A stretch of DNA of 9,294 bases from an uncultured beta proteobacterium (GTDB taxonomy: Bacteria; Pseudomonadota; Gammaproteobacteria; Burkholderiales; Burkholderiaceae_C). Made by a program: the position numbers and the translations under genes. Every line of letters begins with the position of its first letter. Within the stretch, counting starts at the first letter, position 1. Under the pieces are notes generated by a model. That model was not told the DNA's origin, searched no databases, and saw only the letters and a list, made by a program, of their open reading frames with translations. The DNA is taken from positions 1 through 9,294 of the forward strand of contig CAIXMC010000041.1 in assembly GCA_903920405.1 (NCBI GenBank). The letters run 5' to 3'. Shown one piece after another: positions 1 to 6,830 of the stretch.

Positions 1-175
1 ATAGCGATCAGTGCGTAAACAAGCAGCAGAAATGGCAAATTTTGAGAAATCTTCGTTGAGAAAAAGTTATATAACTTGTTGTTTTTATATGATTAATATG
101 GTTTTCGGTCAGGCACTAGCTATATAAACTTAATAGCTATTTATTGCGTTAACAGTGGTATTGCTCTTGGTGCGT
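1..175. other. AT-rich non-coding stretch with two palindromes
   Basis: No convincing gene lies here. Very short open stretches run off the left edge on both strands, so the tail of a neighbouring gene in the first ~60 bases cannot be excluded. Two symmetric elements are visible: a perfect 14-bp palindrome at 64-77 (AAGTTATATAACTT), and an inverted repeat of TAGCTAT (117-123) with ATAGCTA (133-139) around a 9-nt AT loop. The second lies just downstream of the phosphatase stop on the minus strand. It has no T-tract in either direction, so it is not a standard intrinsic terminator. Confidence 0.5.
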
Positions 176-1096
176 TCAGAGCGTCTGGGCAAGTTTTTTC
201 TCGGCGGCTTTGCGAATGGCTTCATTGATTTCTTCGATGGATCGTTCAATCTCTGCATCATTAAGCTCATCGACGGGAACCTCTGCCCAGGCTGACTGCA
301 CAGTAGATGCAAACATACCATCAGTGACAGGGTCTGTCGAAAAACTGCCGTGTTCTGATACAGGCACGTCTGGCATTTCCCAGGTAAAACCAAGGCAGGT
401 CACATTATCACTTTGACTGCCAGCATTGCGCAGTGCCAACTCCACCATATCGGGCACAGCAGAATCTACCGATTTTTGACCTAACTCAAACACAATTTCG
501 TCTTCAGACAGGCTTGACCACAAGCCGTCAGAACAGAGCATGAGCTTGTCGCCGTGCAGCAAAGGCTGCACCGCACTCACGCTAAAAACAGGTTTGATAG
601 GTGATCCCAAACAGGTGAACAGCGCGTTGCGATTGATGCGCTCGTGGGACTTGATCTTTCCTGTTTGAGTTTGCTCCAAGAGTGAATGGTCACGCGTGCG
701 CGTGAGCAGTTCACCCTGACGAACCCAATACAGACGGGAGTCTCCACAATGCGTCCAGCACACACAGTCTGACTGGACCACAGCCACCACAATGGTGGTG
801 CGTGGTGAATCAAGCAAGCCCTTTTCAATGGCGTAGTGCAAAATTTGACGGTGCGAAGCCATCAAGGCTTCAGTCAAAAAATCAGCCACATCGGCCAGTT
901 TGGTTTGTGCCATTTTCTGGAACAGCTCTACAACGGTTTGCAAGGCCAATTGAGCCGCAACCTCACCCTGTGGATGCCCACCCATGCCATCAGCAAGAAC
1001 GAACACAGCAGAATCACGGGTGTAGCAGTAGCCCATACGGTCTTCATTGTTGGAACGTCCGCCTTTGCGACTGACTTGAAAAACTGAAAACTTCAT
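176..1096 (-). CDS. PP2C-type serine/threonine protein phosphatase
   Basis: A 306-residue PPM/PP2C family phosphatase that would use a two-metal centre to remove phosphate from phospho-Ser/Thr; probably cytoplasmic, with no signal peptide or membrane segment. The family motifs appear in order: NNEDR at residues 16-20, LADGMGG with metal-binding Asp36-Gly37, PRTT at 98-101, CGDSRLY with Asp119, RDHS with Asp136-His137, SDGLW with Asp190, and QSDNVT with Asp230-Asn231. All metal ligands expected for an active enzyme are present. Residues after about 240 form an extension that ends in a charged, helix-prone segment (about 275-303), which could bind a partner. The ATG overlaps the stop of the upstream kinase (ATGA, 1093-1096), which supports this start and implies translational coupling. 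It probably opposes the kinase; the substrates are unknown. Confidence 0.93.
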   Translation of the reverse strand: MKFSVFQVSRKGGRSNNEDRMGYCYTRDSAVFVLADGMGGHPQGEVAAQLALQTVVELFQKMAQTKLADVADFLTEALMASHRQILHYAIEKGLLDSPRTTIVVAVVQSDCVCWTHCGDSRLYWVRQGELLTRTRDHSLLEQTQTGKIKSHERINRNALFTCLGSPIKPVFSVSAVQPLLHGDKLMLCSDGLWSSLSEDEIVFELGQKSVDSAVPDMVELALRNAGSQSDNVTCLGFTWEMPDVPVSEHGSFSTDPVTDGMFASTVQSAWAEVPVDELNDAEIERSIEEINEAIRKAAEKKLAQTL

Positions 1097-2094
1097 TTTT
1101 GACCTGGGTTAGTCGCCTTAAAAACATTTTTCCTGGATCCATCGACCATGGTGCCAAGCTGCATGCGCATTTTTTCACCCAAACTGAGTTTGGTGTAACG
1201 GCGCGCACCGCCTTGATTCAACTCTTTTTGCAGCGCAAATACCGACTGGGGTCTGGTTAAGGGATCAAGTGCCATGCACCACTCCACCACTTCAATCAAA
1301 TCATCAGAATAGATACCTTTGAGCCGATTAATCGCTGCCAGCATTTTGTCACCGGACCGGCGCTGCGGTGCTTCAACAGGTGGATAGCCCTGCATACAGG
1401 CATAAATACAGGCACCAATGGCATAAATGTCAGTCCATGGACCCATGGTTGCATCACGCCGGTACATTTCTGGCGCTGCAAAACCTGGGGTGTACATGGG
1501 GCGCACGAAGTTGCCCTCCTTGCTCAATACTTCGCGGGCAGCACCAAAATCAATCAACACCGACTTGTTGTCGTCTGTAATGAAAATATTGGCAGGCTTG
1601 ATGTCTAGGTGCAGCATTTTGTGTTGGTGAACAATGCGCAAGCCACGCAGAATTTCATCAAACAAAGAGCGAATGGTGGATTCACGAAAAATTTTGGCCT
1701 GTTTGATGTCTCGTGCGACCAATATGAAATCCTGAAGACTCGCTCCTTCAAGGTAGTTCATGACCATGTAAACGGTATCATTTTCGCGAAAGAAATTCAG
1801 CACACTGACCACCGAAGGATGGGCAATCTGTGCCAGTGACCGACCCTCTTCAAAAAAACTTTTCAACCCCAACCGGTACAAAGACAACTTTTCTGGCTGA
1901 ACTTGCGGTAACAAAGCACCTGGTTCACGCGTTGCCAGTGACGAAGGCAAATATTCCTTGATGGCAACTTGTTGATCGTCCATGCCAACAGCCTGATAAA
2001 CAACACCAAAACCACCGGAAGCCACCCTTCGAATGACACGATAACCACCTATCATGGTGTTGGGAGGCAAGGGTGAAGGTTTGGGTTTTGACAT
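1093..2094 (-). CDS. Serine/threonine protein kinase (Hanks type)
   Basis: A 333-residue soluble eukaryotic-like kinase with one catalytic domain. Visible elements: glycine-rich loop ASGGFGVVY (25-33), the ATP-anchoring lysine in VAIKEYLP (Lys46), a likely helix-C glutamate in FFEEG (Glu82/83), catalytic loop HLDIKPAN (Asp164, Asn169), DFG (182-184) and APE (207-209). The catalytic loop reads HLD instead of HRD, so it is a non-RD kinase and activation-loop phosphorylation may not be its main switch. There is no transmembrane helix and no PASTA or other sensory domain; the last ~45 residues are a basic tail. It is the first gene of a two-gene minus-strand operon with the PP2C phosphatase. It resembles PpkA-like kinases in its domain, but no type VI secretion genes are seen here. 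The substrate is unknown. Confidence 0.92.
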   Translation of the reverse strand: MSKPKPSPLPPNTMIGGYRVIRRVASGGFGVVYQAVGMDDQQVAIKEYLPSSLATREPGALLPQVQPEKLSLYRLGLKSFFEEGRSLAQIAHPSVVSVLNFFRENDTVYMVMNYLEGASLQDFILVARDIKQAKIFRESTIRSLFDEILRGLRIVHQHKMLHLDIKPANIFITDDNKSVLIDFGAAREVLSKEGNFVRPMYTPGFAAPEMYRRDATMGPWTDIYAIGACIYACMQGYPPVEAPQRRSGDKMLAAINRLKGIYSDDLIEVVEWCMALDPLTRPQSVFALQKELNQGGARRYTKLSLGEKMRMQLGTMVDGSRKNVFKATNPGQK

Positions 2095-2171
2095 ATTTTC
2101 AAGCCAGATCAGGTCAGCACGACCAAAAACAGGGTTATTCTCAAACTTGTTTTATACAAAGAGTTTTCAAT
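2095..2171. promoter_or_regulatory. Divergent promoter region between kinase and yicC
   Basis: This 77-bp gap must hold the promoters of the minus-strand kinase/phosphatase pair and of the plus-strand yicC operon, unless they lie inside coding sequence. I see only weak hexamers, for example TATACA at 2153-2158 as a possible -10 for yicC, without a good -35. A weak purine-rich AAAGAG (2158-2163) sits 8 nt before the yicC ATG. Assigned by position, not by strong motifs. Confidence 0.3.
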
Positions 2172-3086
2172 ATGCCAGTTTACAGTATGACCGGTTACGC
2201 TTGCGTCTTATCCAATGACGTAGCTTTGACCCCAAAGATCCCAACGAACCAACACGCTGGTAGCCATTTAGGCATTGAAATACGCTCGGTCAATAGTCGC
2301 TACCTTGATCTGTCTTTTCGAATGGCAGATGACTTTCGCGCGATGGAGCCCGTCTTACGCGAGCGTGTCCAAAAGCGCATTAAACGCGGCAAGGTTGAAA
2401 TTCGCGTTGCGATGGATCACCATGCATCCGATGTTGTCCATGAACCATCACTTGGATTGTTGGAGCGGTTAAGTGTTGTGCAAGACAATATTCACGCAAA
2501 GCTGCCTCGCGCACCCGATTTGAGCGTTGCTGACATCTTGCGCCTTGCCGACAACGACACTTCTTGCACGCATGGGCAGCATGACGTTTTGACACTCACC
2601 AACCAGGCTATTGATGCCTTGATGTCTGCCCGCGAGCGTGAGGGCGATCGATTGGCCGTCATGCTGCAAGACAACATAGCCCAACTGCGAAGCCTGGCTA
2701 ACAGAGCACAACCTTTGGTTCCCAAGCTGGTCGTTCAACAGCGCCAGCGTTTCATGGATCGCTGGCACGAGGCTCTTGGCACTGTGGGCGGTGCCACTTT
2801 GCCAGAGGCAGCCCATGACCGTGCCCTAGCCGAAGCCACAGCTTTTGCTATGCGCATTGATATTGCTGAAGAAATCACCCGCTTGCTGTCGCATCTTGAC
2901 GAGCTTGAACGGTTGATTGGAAAAGGGGGGGAAATTGGCAAACGGCTTGATTTTTTGATGCAGGAACTCCATCGCGAAGCCAACACCTTAGGCTCAAAAT
3001 CTGCTGCACTCGAACTCACTCACATTTCAGTCGATATGAAGGTGTTGATAGAGCAAATGCGCGAACAAGTGCAAAACATAGAATAA
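2172..3086 (+). CDS. yicC: YicC family endoribonuclease
   Basis: A 304-residue YicC/YloC family protein; characterised members are endoribonucleases that take part in RNA turnover. The N-terminal hallmark is [10 protein letters not shown] (1-10), followed by [11 protein letters not shown] (36-46) and RGKVEIR. The C-terminal hallmark is [17 protein letters not shown] (256-272), followed by a [17 protein letters not shown] ending that is typical of full-length members. The reading frame is open 33 codons further upstream, but the family's SMTGYA start fixes the ATG at 2172. A stretch of about 25 residues between MTGYA and EIRSVN is roughly a dozen residues longer than in E. coli YicC. It is first in the yicC-gmk-rpoZ operon, 28 nt ahead of gmk; yicC and gmk are neighbours in many proteobacteria. 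Confidence 0.95.
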   Translation: MPVYSMTGYACVLSNDVALTPKIPTNQHAGSHLGIEIRSVNSRYLDLSFRMADDFRAMEPVLRERVQKRIKRGKVEIRVAMDHHASDVVHEPSLGLLERLSVVQDNIHAKLPRAPDLSVADILRLADNDTSCTHGQHDVLTLTNQAIDALMSAREREGDRLAVMLQDNIAQLRSLANRAQPLVPKLVVQQRQRFMDRWHEALGTVGGATLPEAAHDRALAEATAFAMRIDIAEEITRLLSHLDELERLIGKGGEIGKRLDFLMQELHREANTLGSKSAALELTHISVDMKVLIEQMREQVQNIE

Positions 3087-3114
3087 TTGCCAATATTCCA
3101 CTCTTTCATCATTT

Positions 3115-3735
3115 ATGGACTATTCTGGAAACCTGTTTGTCATTGCAGCCCCCAGCGGCGCGGGCAAGTCGAGCCTGGTCAACGCCCTGCTTGTCAACGA
3201 TGCCCACCTGCAACTCTCAATATCCCACACCACGCGCCCGCCAAGGGGCAAAGAACAGAACGGTCGGGAATATTTTTTTGTGTCTGATGCAGTTTTTGAT
3301 GCCATGGTACAGGCTGAGGCTTTCATGGAATGGGCTTATGTTCATCACAACCGCTATGGCACATCCAAACAGGCGATAGAAGAACGTCTCAGTCAGGGCG
3401 CAGACATCATTCTTGAGATTGACTATCAGGGGGCATTGCAAACCAAAAAGCTGTTTGCCAATGCCGCGACGATTTTCATTTTGCCGCCCAGTTGGAATGA
3501 ACTGCGTGCACGCCTTGAGCGCCGCGGTGAAGACTCTGCGCAAGTCATTGAAACAAGACTTGAAAATGCTGCACATGAAATGGCTCAAGTGCATCAATTT
3601 GACTTCGTTACAATCAATGCCTCGTTTGATGAGGCTCTGTTTGACCTTCAGTCCATTGTCCATTCACAACGGCTCAAATACCAGGCGCAGCGGCGCACAA
3701 ATGCACATCTATTTGAAGCGCTTCGCCTTTTGTAG
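3115..3735 (+). CDS. gmk: Guanylate kinase
   Basis: A 206-residue guanylate kinase (ATP + GMP to ADP + GDP), the normal length for the bacterial enzyme. Motifs: P-loop APSGAGKSS (12-20), the GMP-binding SHTTRPPR (37-44) and NGREYFFV (49-56), EIDYQGA (101-107), and the arginine-rich lid RLERRG (133-138). It acts in the cytoplasm and supplies GDP/GTP, which links it to (p)ppGpp production by the downstream RelA/SpoT enzyme. It lies between yicC (28 nt upstream) and rpoZ (26 nt downstream) on the same strand. No Shine-Dalgarno is visible ahead of the ATG at 3115, but there is no better in-frame start and the P-loop begins only 12 residues in. Translation may depend on yicC or on an unstructured leader. 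Confidence 0.97.
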   Translation: MDYSGNLFVIAAPSGAGKSSLVNALLVNDAHLQLSISHTTRPPRGKEQNGREYFFVSDAVFDAMVQAEAFMEWAYVHHNRYGTSKQAIEERLSQGADIILEIDYQGALQTKKLFANAATIFILPPSWNELRARLERRGEDSAQVIETRLENAAHEMAQVHQFDFVTINASFDEALFDLQSIVHSQRLKYQAQRRTNAHLFEALRLL

Positions 3736-3761
3736 TGCTTTTTCTACTCTCCAGGAGATTT

Positions 3762-3965
3762 ATGGCTCGTATCACGATTGAAGACTGCTTGTTGCAAATT
3801 CCTAACCGCTTTCAATTGGTGTTGGCGGCTTCTTACCGTGCCCGCATGTTGAGCCACGGTCACACCCCTAAAGTTGAAAGCAAAAACAAGCCAGGTGTCA
3901 CCGCACTGCGTGAAATTGCCGCCGGTCAAATTGGCATTGAAATGCTGAAAAAAGTGCCTTTATAG
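3762..3965 (+). CDS. rpoZ: DNA-directed RNA polymerase omega subunit
   Basis: A 67-residue omega subunit, complete and of the length usual in Burkholderiales. It begins [20 protein letters not shown], which matches the family's conserved N-terminus, and contains the [13 protein letters not shown] segment (46-58). Omega helps fold and hold the beta-prime subunit and in proteobacteria forms part of a (p)ppGpp-binding site on RNA polymerase, which fits its place before a RelA/SpoT gene. The frame is open nine codons upstream, but a strong AGGAG at 3753-3757 sits 4 nt before the ATG at 3762 and the family start agrees. Last gene of the yicC-gmk-rpoZ operon; two terminators follow directly. Confidence 0.96.
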   Translation: MARITIEDCLLQIPNRFQLVLAASYRARMLSHGHTPKVESKNKPGVTALREIAAGQIGIEMLKKVPL

Positions 3966-3984
3966 CTACCGACACTGACGTATC

Positions 3985-4009
3985 AAAAGCACCGCCTGCG
4001 GTGCTTTTT
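3985..4009 (+). terminator. Intrinsic terminator 1 after rpoZ
   Basis: A 10-bp stem, AAAAGCACCG (3985-3994) with CGGTGCTTTT (3999-4008), closes a CCTG tetraloop and runs into a T-tract. It starts 19 nt after the rpoZ stop and should end the yicC-gmk-rpoZ transcript. Confidence 0.88.
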
Positions 4010-4018
4010 AACGACACC

Positions 4019-4042
4019 AGCACCCAAAGGGGTGCTTTTTTT
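4019..4042 (+). terminator. Intrinsic terminator 2 after rpoZ
   Basis: A second hairpin with stem AGCACCC (4019-4025) and GGGTGCT (4030-4036) around an AAAG loop, followed by seven T residues (4036-4042). Its arm shares AGCACC/GGTGCT with terminator 1, so the pair looks like a local duplication giving a fail-safe stop. It leaves only 44 nt before the preferred spoT start. Confidence 0.85.
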
Positions 4043-4052
4043 GTTGGATTTT

Positions 4053-4084
4053 TTCCAATATAGAGGTTATGCGCTATATTGGAA
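4053..4084 (+). promoter_or_regulatory. Inverted repeat over the spoT start (operator or mRNA hairpin)
   Basis: A perfect 11-bp inverted repeat: TTCCAATATAG (4053-4063) and CTATATTGGAA (4074-4084), with a 10-nt loop that contains an AGAGG-like sequence and the upstream candidate ATG (4069). The right arm contains TATATT (4075-4080), five of six matches to a -10 box, which would place transcription start near the second ATG (4087). It could be a dimeric repressor site, a translation-controlling hairpin, or both. It has no T-tract in the plus direction, so it is not a third terminator. Confidence 0.45.
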
Positions 4085-4086
4085 CA

Positions 4087-6348
4087 ATGAGTAGCTCGAA
4101 AAAAACTGATGCGTCAGCAGACTCCAACACAACACCAGACACCAGCGTGGCCGCAGCCAATGCTGCTGCCGCGAGTTTTGCGCGACTGACATCCAAGCTC
4201 AACTATCTGTCCGCTACCGATTTGGACAGCGTTAAAAAGGCTTACCGATTTGCCGACGAAGCACACCTGGGACAAGTGCGCCACAGCGGTGAGCCTTTCA
4301 TCACCCATCCAATAGCCGTCGCAGCCCTGTGTGCTGAATGGAAACTTGACACACAAGCGCTGATTGCTGCGTTGTTGCACGATGCCATGGAAGATTGTGC
4401 GGTCAAGAAATCAGATTTAGTTGCAAAATTTGGCATGTCCGTGGCAGACTTGGTCGATGGTTTAACCAAGATTGACAAACTGCACTTCAACACACGGGAA
4501 GAAAATCAGGCTGAGTCATTTCGCAAAATGCTGCTGGCCATGGCACGTGATGTACGCATTATCCTGATCAAGTTGGCAGACCGTACCCACAATATGCGAA
4601 CCCTGTCTGGTGCGCCGCGTGAAAAATGGCATCGCATTGCCTCTGAAACACTGGACATTTATGTTCCCATTGCACATCGGCTGGGTCTGAATCAAACTTA
4701 CCTAGAGCTACAAGACTTGTCATTCAAGCATCTGCAACCGTGGCGTTACAACGTACTTGTCGATGCGGTGAACCGAGCAAGACATAACCGGCGTAACCTG
4801 TTTCATAAAGTACAAACTGACCTTCAGGCTGCTTTTTTGGAGCAGTGCATCAACGTCAAAATTGCGGGGCGTGAAAAATCCATTTATTCCATCTATAAAA
4901 AAATGCGCGAAAAACATATGAGTTTTGCTCAAGTGACTGATATTTTTGGTTTTCGTATCATTGTTCCCCATTTGATGGATTGCTATACCGCGATGGGTTT
5001 ATTGCATCAACTCTACAAGCCCGTACTAGGTAAATTCAAAGATCACATTGCCATTCAGAAAAACAACGGTTATCAATCCTTGCACACCATTCTGGTGGGT
5101 CCCTCAGGCGTCAATATGGAATTCCAGTTGCGTACAGATGCCATGCACCTAGTCGCTGAATCCGGCGTGGCATCCCACTGGCTTTACAAGGGCACTGGCA
5201 GTGTCTTGGCCACACAGCAAGACCAAATGGATACGAAATGGCTACAGTCTTTGCTTGAGATTGGTGATGCAGCCCAGGATGCTGCAGAATTTTGGGAACA
5301 CATCAAGGTAGGGCTTTTCACGGATGCCATCTATGTTTTTACCCCCAAAAGCCAAATTATTGCTTTGCCACGCGGCTCTACCGTGATTGATTTTGCTTAC
5401 GCCATTCACAGCAATGTGGGCGACCAAGCCGTTGCCGTGAAGATCAACGGTGAACATGTCCCCTTGCGAACAGAGCTTGGCAATGGCGATGTGATTGAAA
5501 TCAAAACCAACGCATTGTCATCCCCCAACCCTGGTTGGCTTGGGTTTGTGCGCACAGCAAGGGCACGCACCAAAATTCGTCAATACCTCAAAACACTCAA
5601 TCAGGCCGATTCTCAAAAATTAGGCCAAAAAATGCTGGCACAAGCGCTGCGTATCGAAGGTTTTGACCATGTGCCAGACGACCAAGGCATTCACGCCACG
5701 ATTTGGGAGAAATTGCTGCATTTCAGTGGTAACAAAACCAACGCTGATTTATTGACAGAAATTGGTGTTGGGCGGCGTATTGCCAGCATCGTCGCCAAAC
5801 GGCTTGCCAAATTGCTGGAAGATAGCGGGGAGCGTCCCGATGCCTTATTGCTCTCATGCGAGCGGTTTGCCAACGGCGACACCGTCTCGCAAGGCAATGT
5901 GACCATTGACGGCAGCGAAAATACATCCGTGCGATTTGCCATTTGTTGCCGCCCCATCCCCGGCGACGGCATCCTGGGTTACTTGGGACGTGGGGAGTGC
6001 CTGGTCATTCACACCAAAGGCTGCCACGTGGCACATAAACTTCAACACAAAGAGGGCGATCGGTTTATTCCTGTGGAATGGTCTGATGAGCCTGTTCGTT
6101 CATTTGAAACCAGCATCGTTGTGACAGTTCACAACAATAAAGGTGTTTTTGCCAAGGTGGCGACAAGTCTCGCAGCAGCAGAGGCCGACATTAACCATGT
6201 GGACATGACTGACACCACCACACACGCAACGGTGAACATGACGTTTGTCATTTCCGTGAGAGACCGCTTACAGCTTGATACGGTTTTTAAAAATTTGCGG
6301 CATACCGCCTGCGTGGTCAGTGCGCGACGCAATAACAATGCCTTATGA
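4087..6348 (+). CDS. spoT: Bifunctional RelA/SpoT (p)ppGpp synthetase/hydrolase
   Basis: A long RelA/SpoT homologue of 753 residues from this ATG, or 759 from the in-frame ATG at 4069 (residue numbers below use 4069). It makes and degrades (p)ppGpp in the cytoplasm. The hydrolase HD domain is intact: His72, His80, LLHDAMED with His104-Asp105 and Glu108-Asp109, and DRTHN (171-175). The synthetase has GREKS (267-271), DIFGF with Asp291, KFKD (322-325; RXKD type, not the EXDD of RelA), NGYQSLHT (333-340) and EFQLRT (351-356). A TGS domain (about 418-478), a zinc-finger/CC domain (Cys626, Cys627, His648, Cys652) and an ACT domain (about 680-757) follow. These features favour a bifunctional SpoT over a synthetase-only RelA. 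An Ala/Ser-rich tail precedes the HD domain. I prefer 4087 because AGAGG is only 2 nt from ATG 4069. Confidence 0.94.
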   Translation: MSSSKKTDASADSNTTPDTSVAAANAAAASFARLTSKLNYLSATDLDSVKKAYRFADEAHLGQVRHSGEPFITHPIAVAALCAEWKLDTQALIAALLHDAMEDCAVKKSDLVAKFGMSVADLVDGLTKIDKLHFNTREENQAESFRKMLLAMARDVRIILIKLADRTHNMRTLSGAPREKWHRIASETLDIYVPIAHRLGLNQTYLELQDLSFKHLQPWRYNVLVDAVNRARHNRRNLFHKVQTDLQAAFLEQCINVKIAGREKSIYSIYKKMREKHMSFAQVTDIFGFRIIVPHLMDCYTAMGLLHQLYKPVLGKFKDHIAIQKNNGYQSLHTILVGPSGVNMEFQLRTDAMHLVAESGVASHWLYKGTGSVLATQQDQMDTKWLQSLLEIGDAAQDAAEFWEHIKVGLFTDAIYVFTPKSQIIALPRGSTVIDFAYAIHSNVGDQAVAVKINGEHVPLRTELGNGDVIEIKTNALSSPNPGWLGFVRTARARTKIRQYLKTLNQADSQKLGQKMLAQALRIEGFDHVPDDQGIHATIWEKLLHFSGNKTNADLLTEIGVGRRIASIVAKRLAKLLEDSGERPDALLLSCERFANGDTVSQGNVTIDGSENTSVRFAICCRPIPGDGILGYLGRGECLVIHTKGCHVAHKLQHKEGDRFIPVEWSDEPVRSFETSIVVTVHNNKGVFAKVATSLAAAEADINHVDMTDTTTHATVNMTFVISVRDRLQLDTVFKNLRHTACVVSARRNNNAL

Positions 6349-6351
6349 CGT

Positions 6352-6357
6352 GATAAT
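6352..6357 (+). promoter_or_regulatory. Candidate rnpB -10 box
   Basis: GATAAT matches five of six bases of the sigma-70 -10 consensus and lies 7 nt before the inferred 5' end of RNase P RNA, the spacing expected for direct initiation at the mature end. A good -35 is not visible; it would fall within the last codons of spoT (around 6329-6334). The box starts 3 nt after the spoT stop codon. Confidence 0.4.
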
Positions 6358-6364
6358 CTACGGT

Positions 6365-6721
6365 GTGAAGCTCGCCAGACTGCCGCTGGTGCCCATGTTG
6401 AAAAACAAAAGCACTGGAGGAACGTCCGGACTGCACAGGGCAGCGTAGCAGCTAACGGCTGTCCACTGAAAGTTTAGGCTGCAAGGCTTGGGTATAAGGT
6501 GAGGATCAGAGCAACAGAGACGAGTCGCAACAGGGCAACTTGAGTGCGGGTGAAACGGGCAATCTCTACGCGCAGCAATACCAAGTAAGCACACATTGAC
6601 GGGGCCCCCAGAGTGTGCGGGTAGGTAGCACCGAGCGGTTAGGTAACTGGCCGCCCAGATCAATGGCAGTCACGTTGGGGAAAACCCGACGCACAGAATC
6701 CGGCTTATCGGTGAGCTTCAC
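6365..6721 (+). ncRNA. rnpB: RNase P RNA, type A
   Basis: The catalytic RNA that removes 5' leaders from tRNA precursors, with protein RnpA. Ends are set by helix P1: GTGAAGCTCGCC (6365-6376) pairs with GGTGAGCTTCAC (6710-6721), 12 bp with one G-U. P2 is GACTGCC (6378-6384) with GGCAGTC (6665-6671). A P3 arm with a GAAA loop follows. Conserved regions are clear: GAGGAACGTCCGG (6418-6430), ACAGGGCAG, GAGCAACAGAGA (6509-6520), GGTGAAA, GCGGGTAGG, and ACAGAATCCGGCTTATC (6693-6709). P6 pairing (GGGC with GCCC) is possible. P15 is GCACAC/GTGTGC. At about 357 nt it is near the normal size. Against E. coli, P13-P14 look absent and a GU-rich P9 arm is longer. It lies 16 nt after spoT, an arrangement I do not recognise from other genomes. 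Confidence 0.96.
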
Positions 6722-6830
6722 ACATTGCATCATCAGCTTGGCCGCTCTGCGGCCTGCAGCACTTGTGAAAGTCGTGAGCGTGCCATGCCCAAGGCTAAAC
6801 TACACGTTTCATCATCCCGTACTGCCTATC
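6722..6830 (+). other. Spacer after rnpB with a GC-rich hairpin
   Basis: A 109-nt spacer. A 6-bp hairpin GGCCGC (6740-6745) / GCGGCC (6749-6754) with a TCT loop lies 18 nt past the rnpB P1 helix. It has no T-tract, so it is at best a weak termination or 3'-processing signal. GTGAGC (6774-6779) and TAAACT (6796-6801) are 16 nt apart and might serve as a weak promoter for the next gene. There is no recognisable Shine-Dalgarno before 6831. Confidence 0.35.

Noticed and set aside
2073..2171. Longer N-terminus for YicC
   Set aside because: The family starts at the SMTGYA motif, and the extra 33 codons overlap the start of the divergent kinase gene.
2469..2816. 115-codon minus-strand ORF inside yicC
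   Set aside because: Shadow frame of a well-supported gene, with no recognisable motif or ribosome-binding site.
3217..3663. 148-codon minus-strand ORF inside gmk
   Set aside because: Lies entirely within guanylate kinase, whose motifs fix the real frame; the opposite-strand translation has no domain features.
6358..6663. 101-codon minus-strand ORF across rnpB
   Set aside because: It is antisense to a clear RNase P RNA, has no family-like features, and is explained by the GC-rich RNA gene.
6740..6754. GGCCGC-TCT-GCGGCC hairpin as the rnpB terminator
   Set aside because: The stem is real, but there is no T-tract after it, so it cannot be called an intrinsic terminator with confidence.
6615..6830. 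In-frame upstream extension of the mutarotase-like ORF from an ATG at 6615
   Set aside because: It would translate the 3' third of RNase P RNA, including P2, the ACAGAATCCGGCTTATC region and P1; the protein similarity begins only at about 6831-6837.
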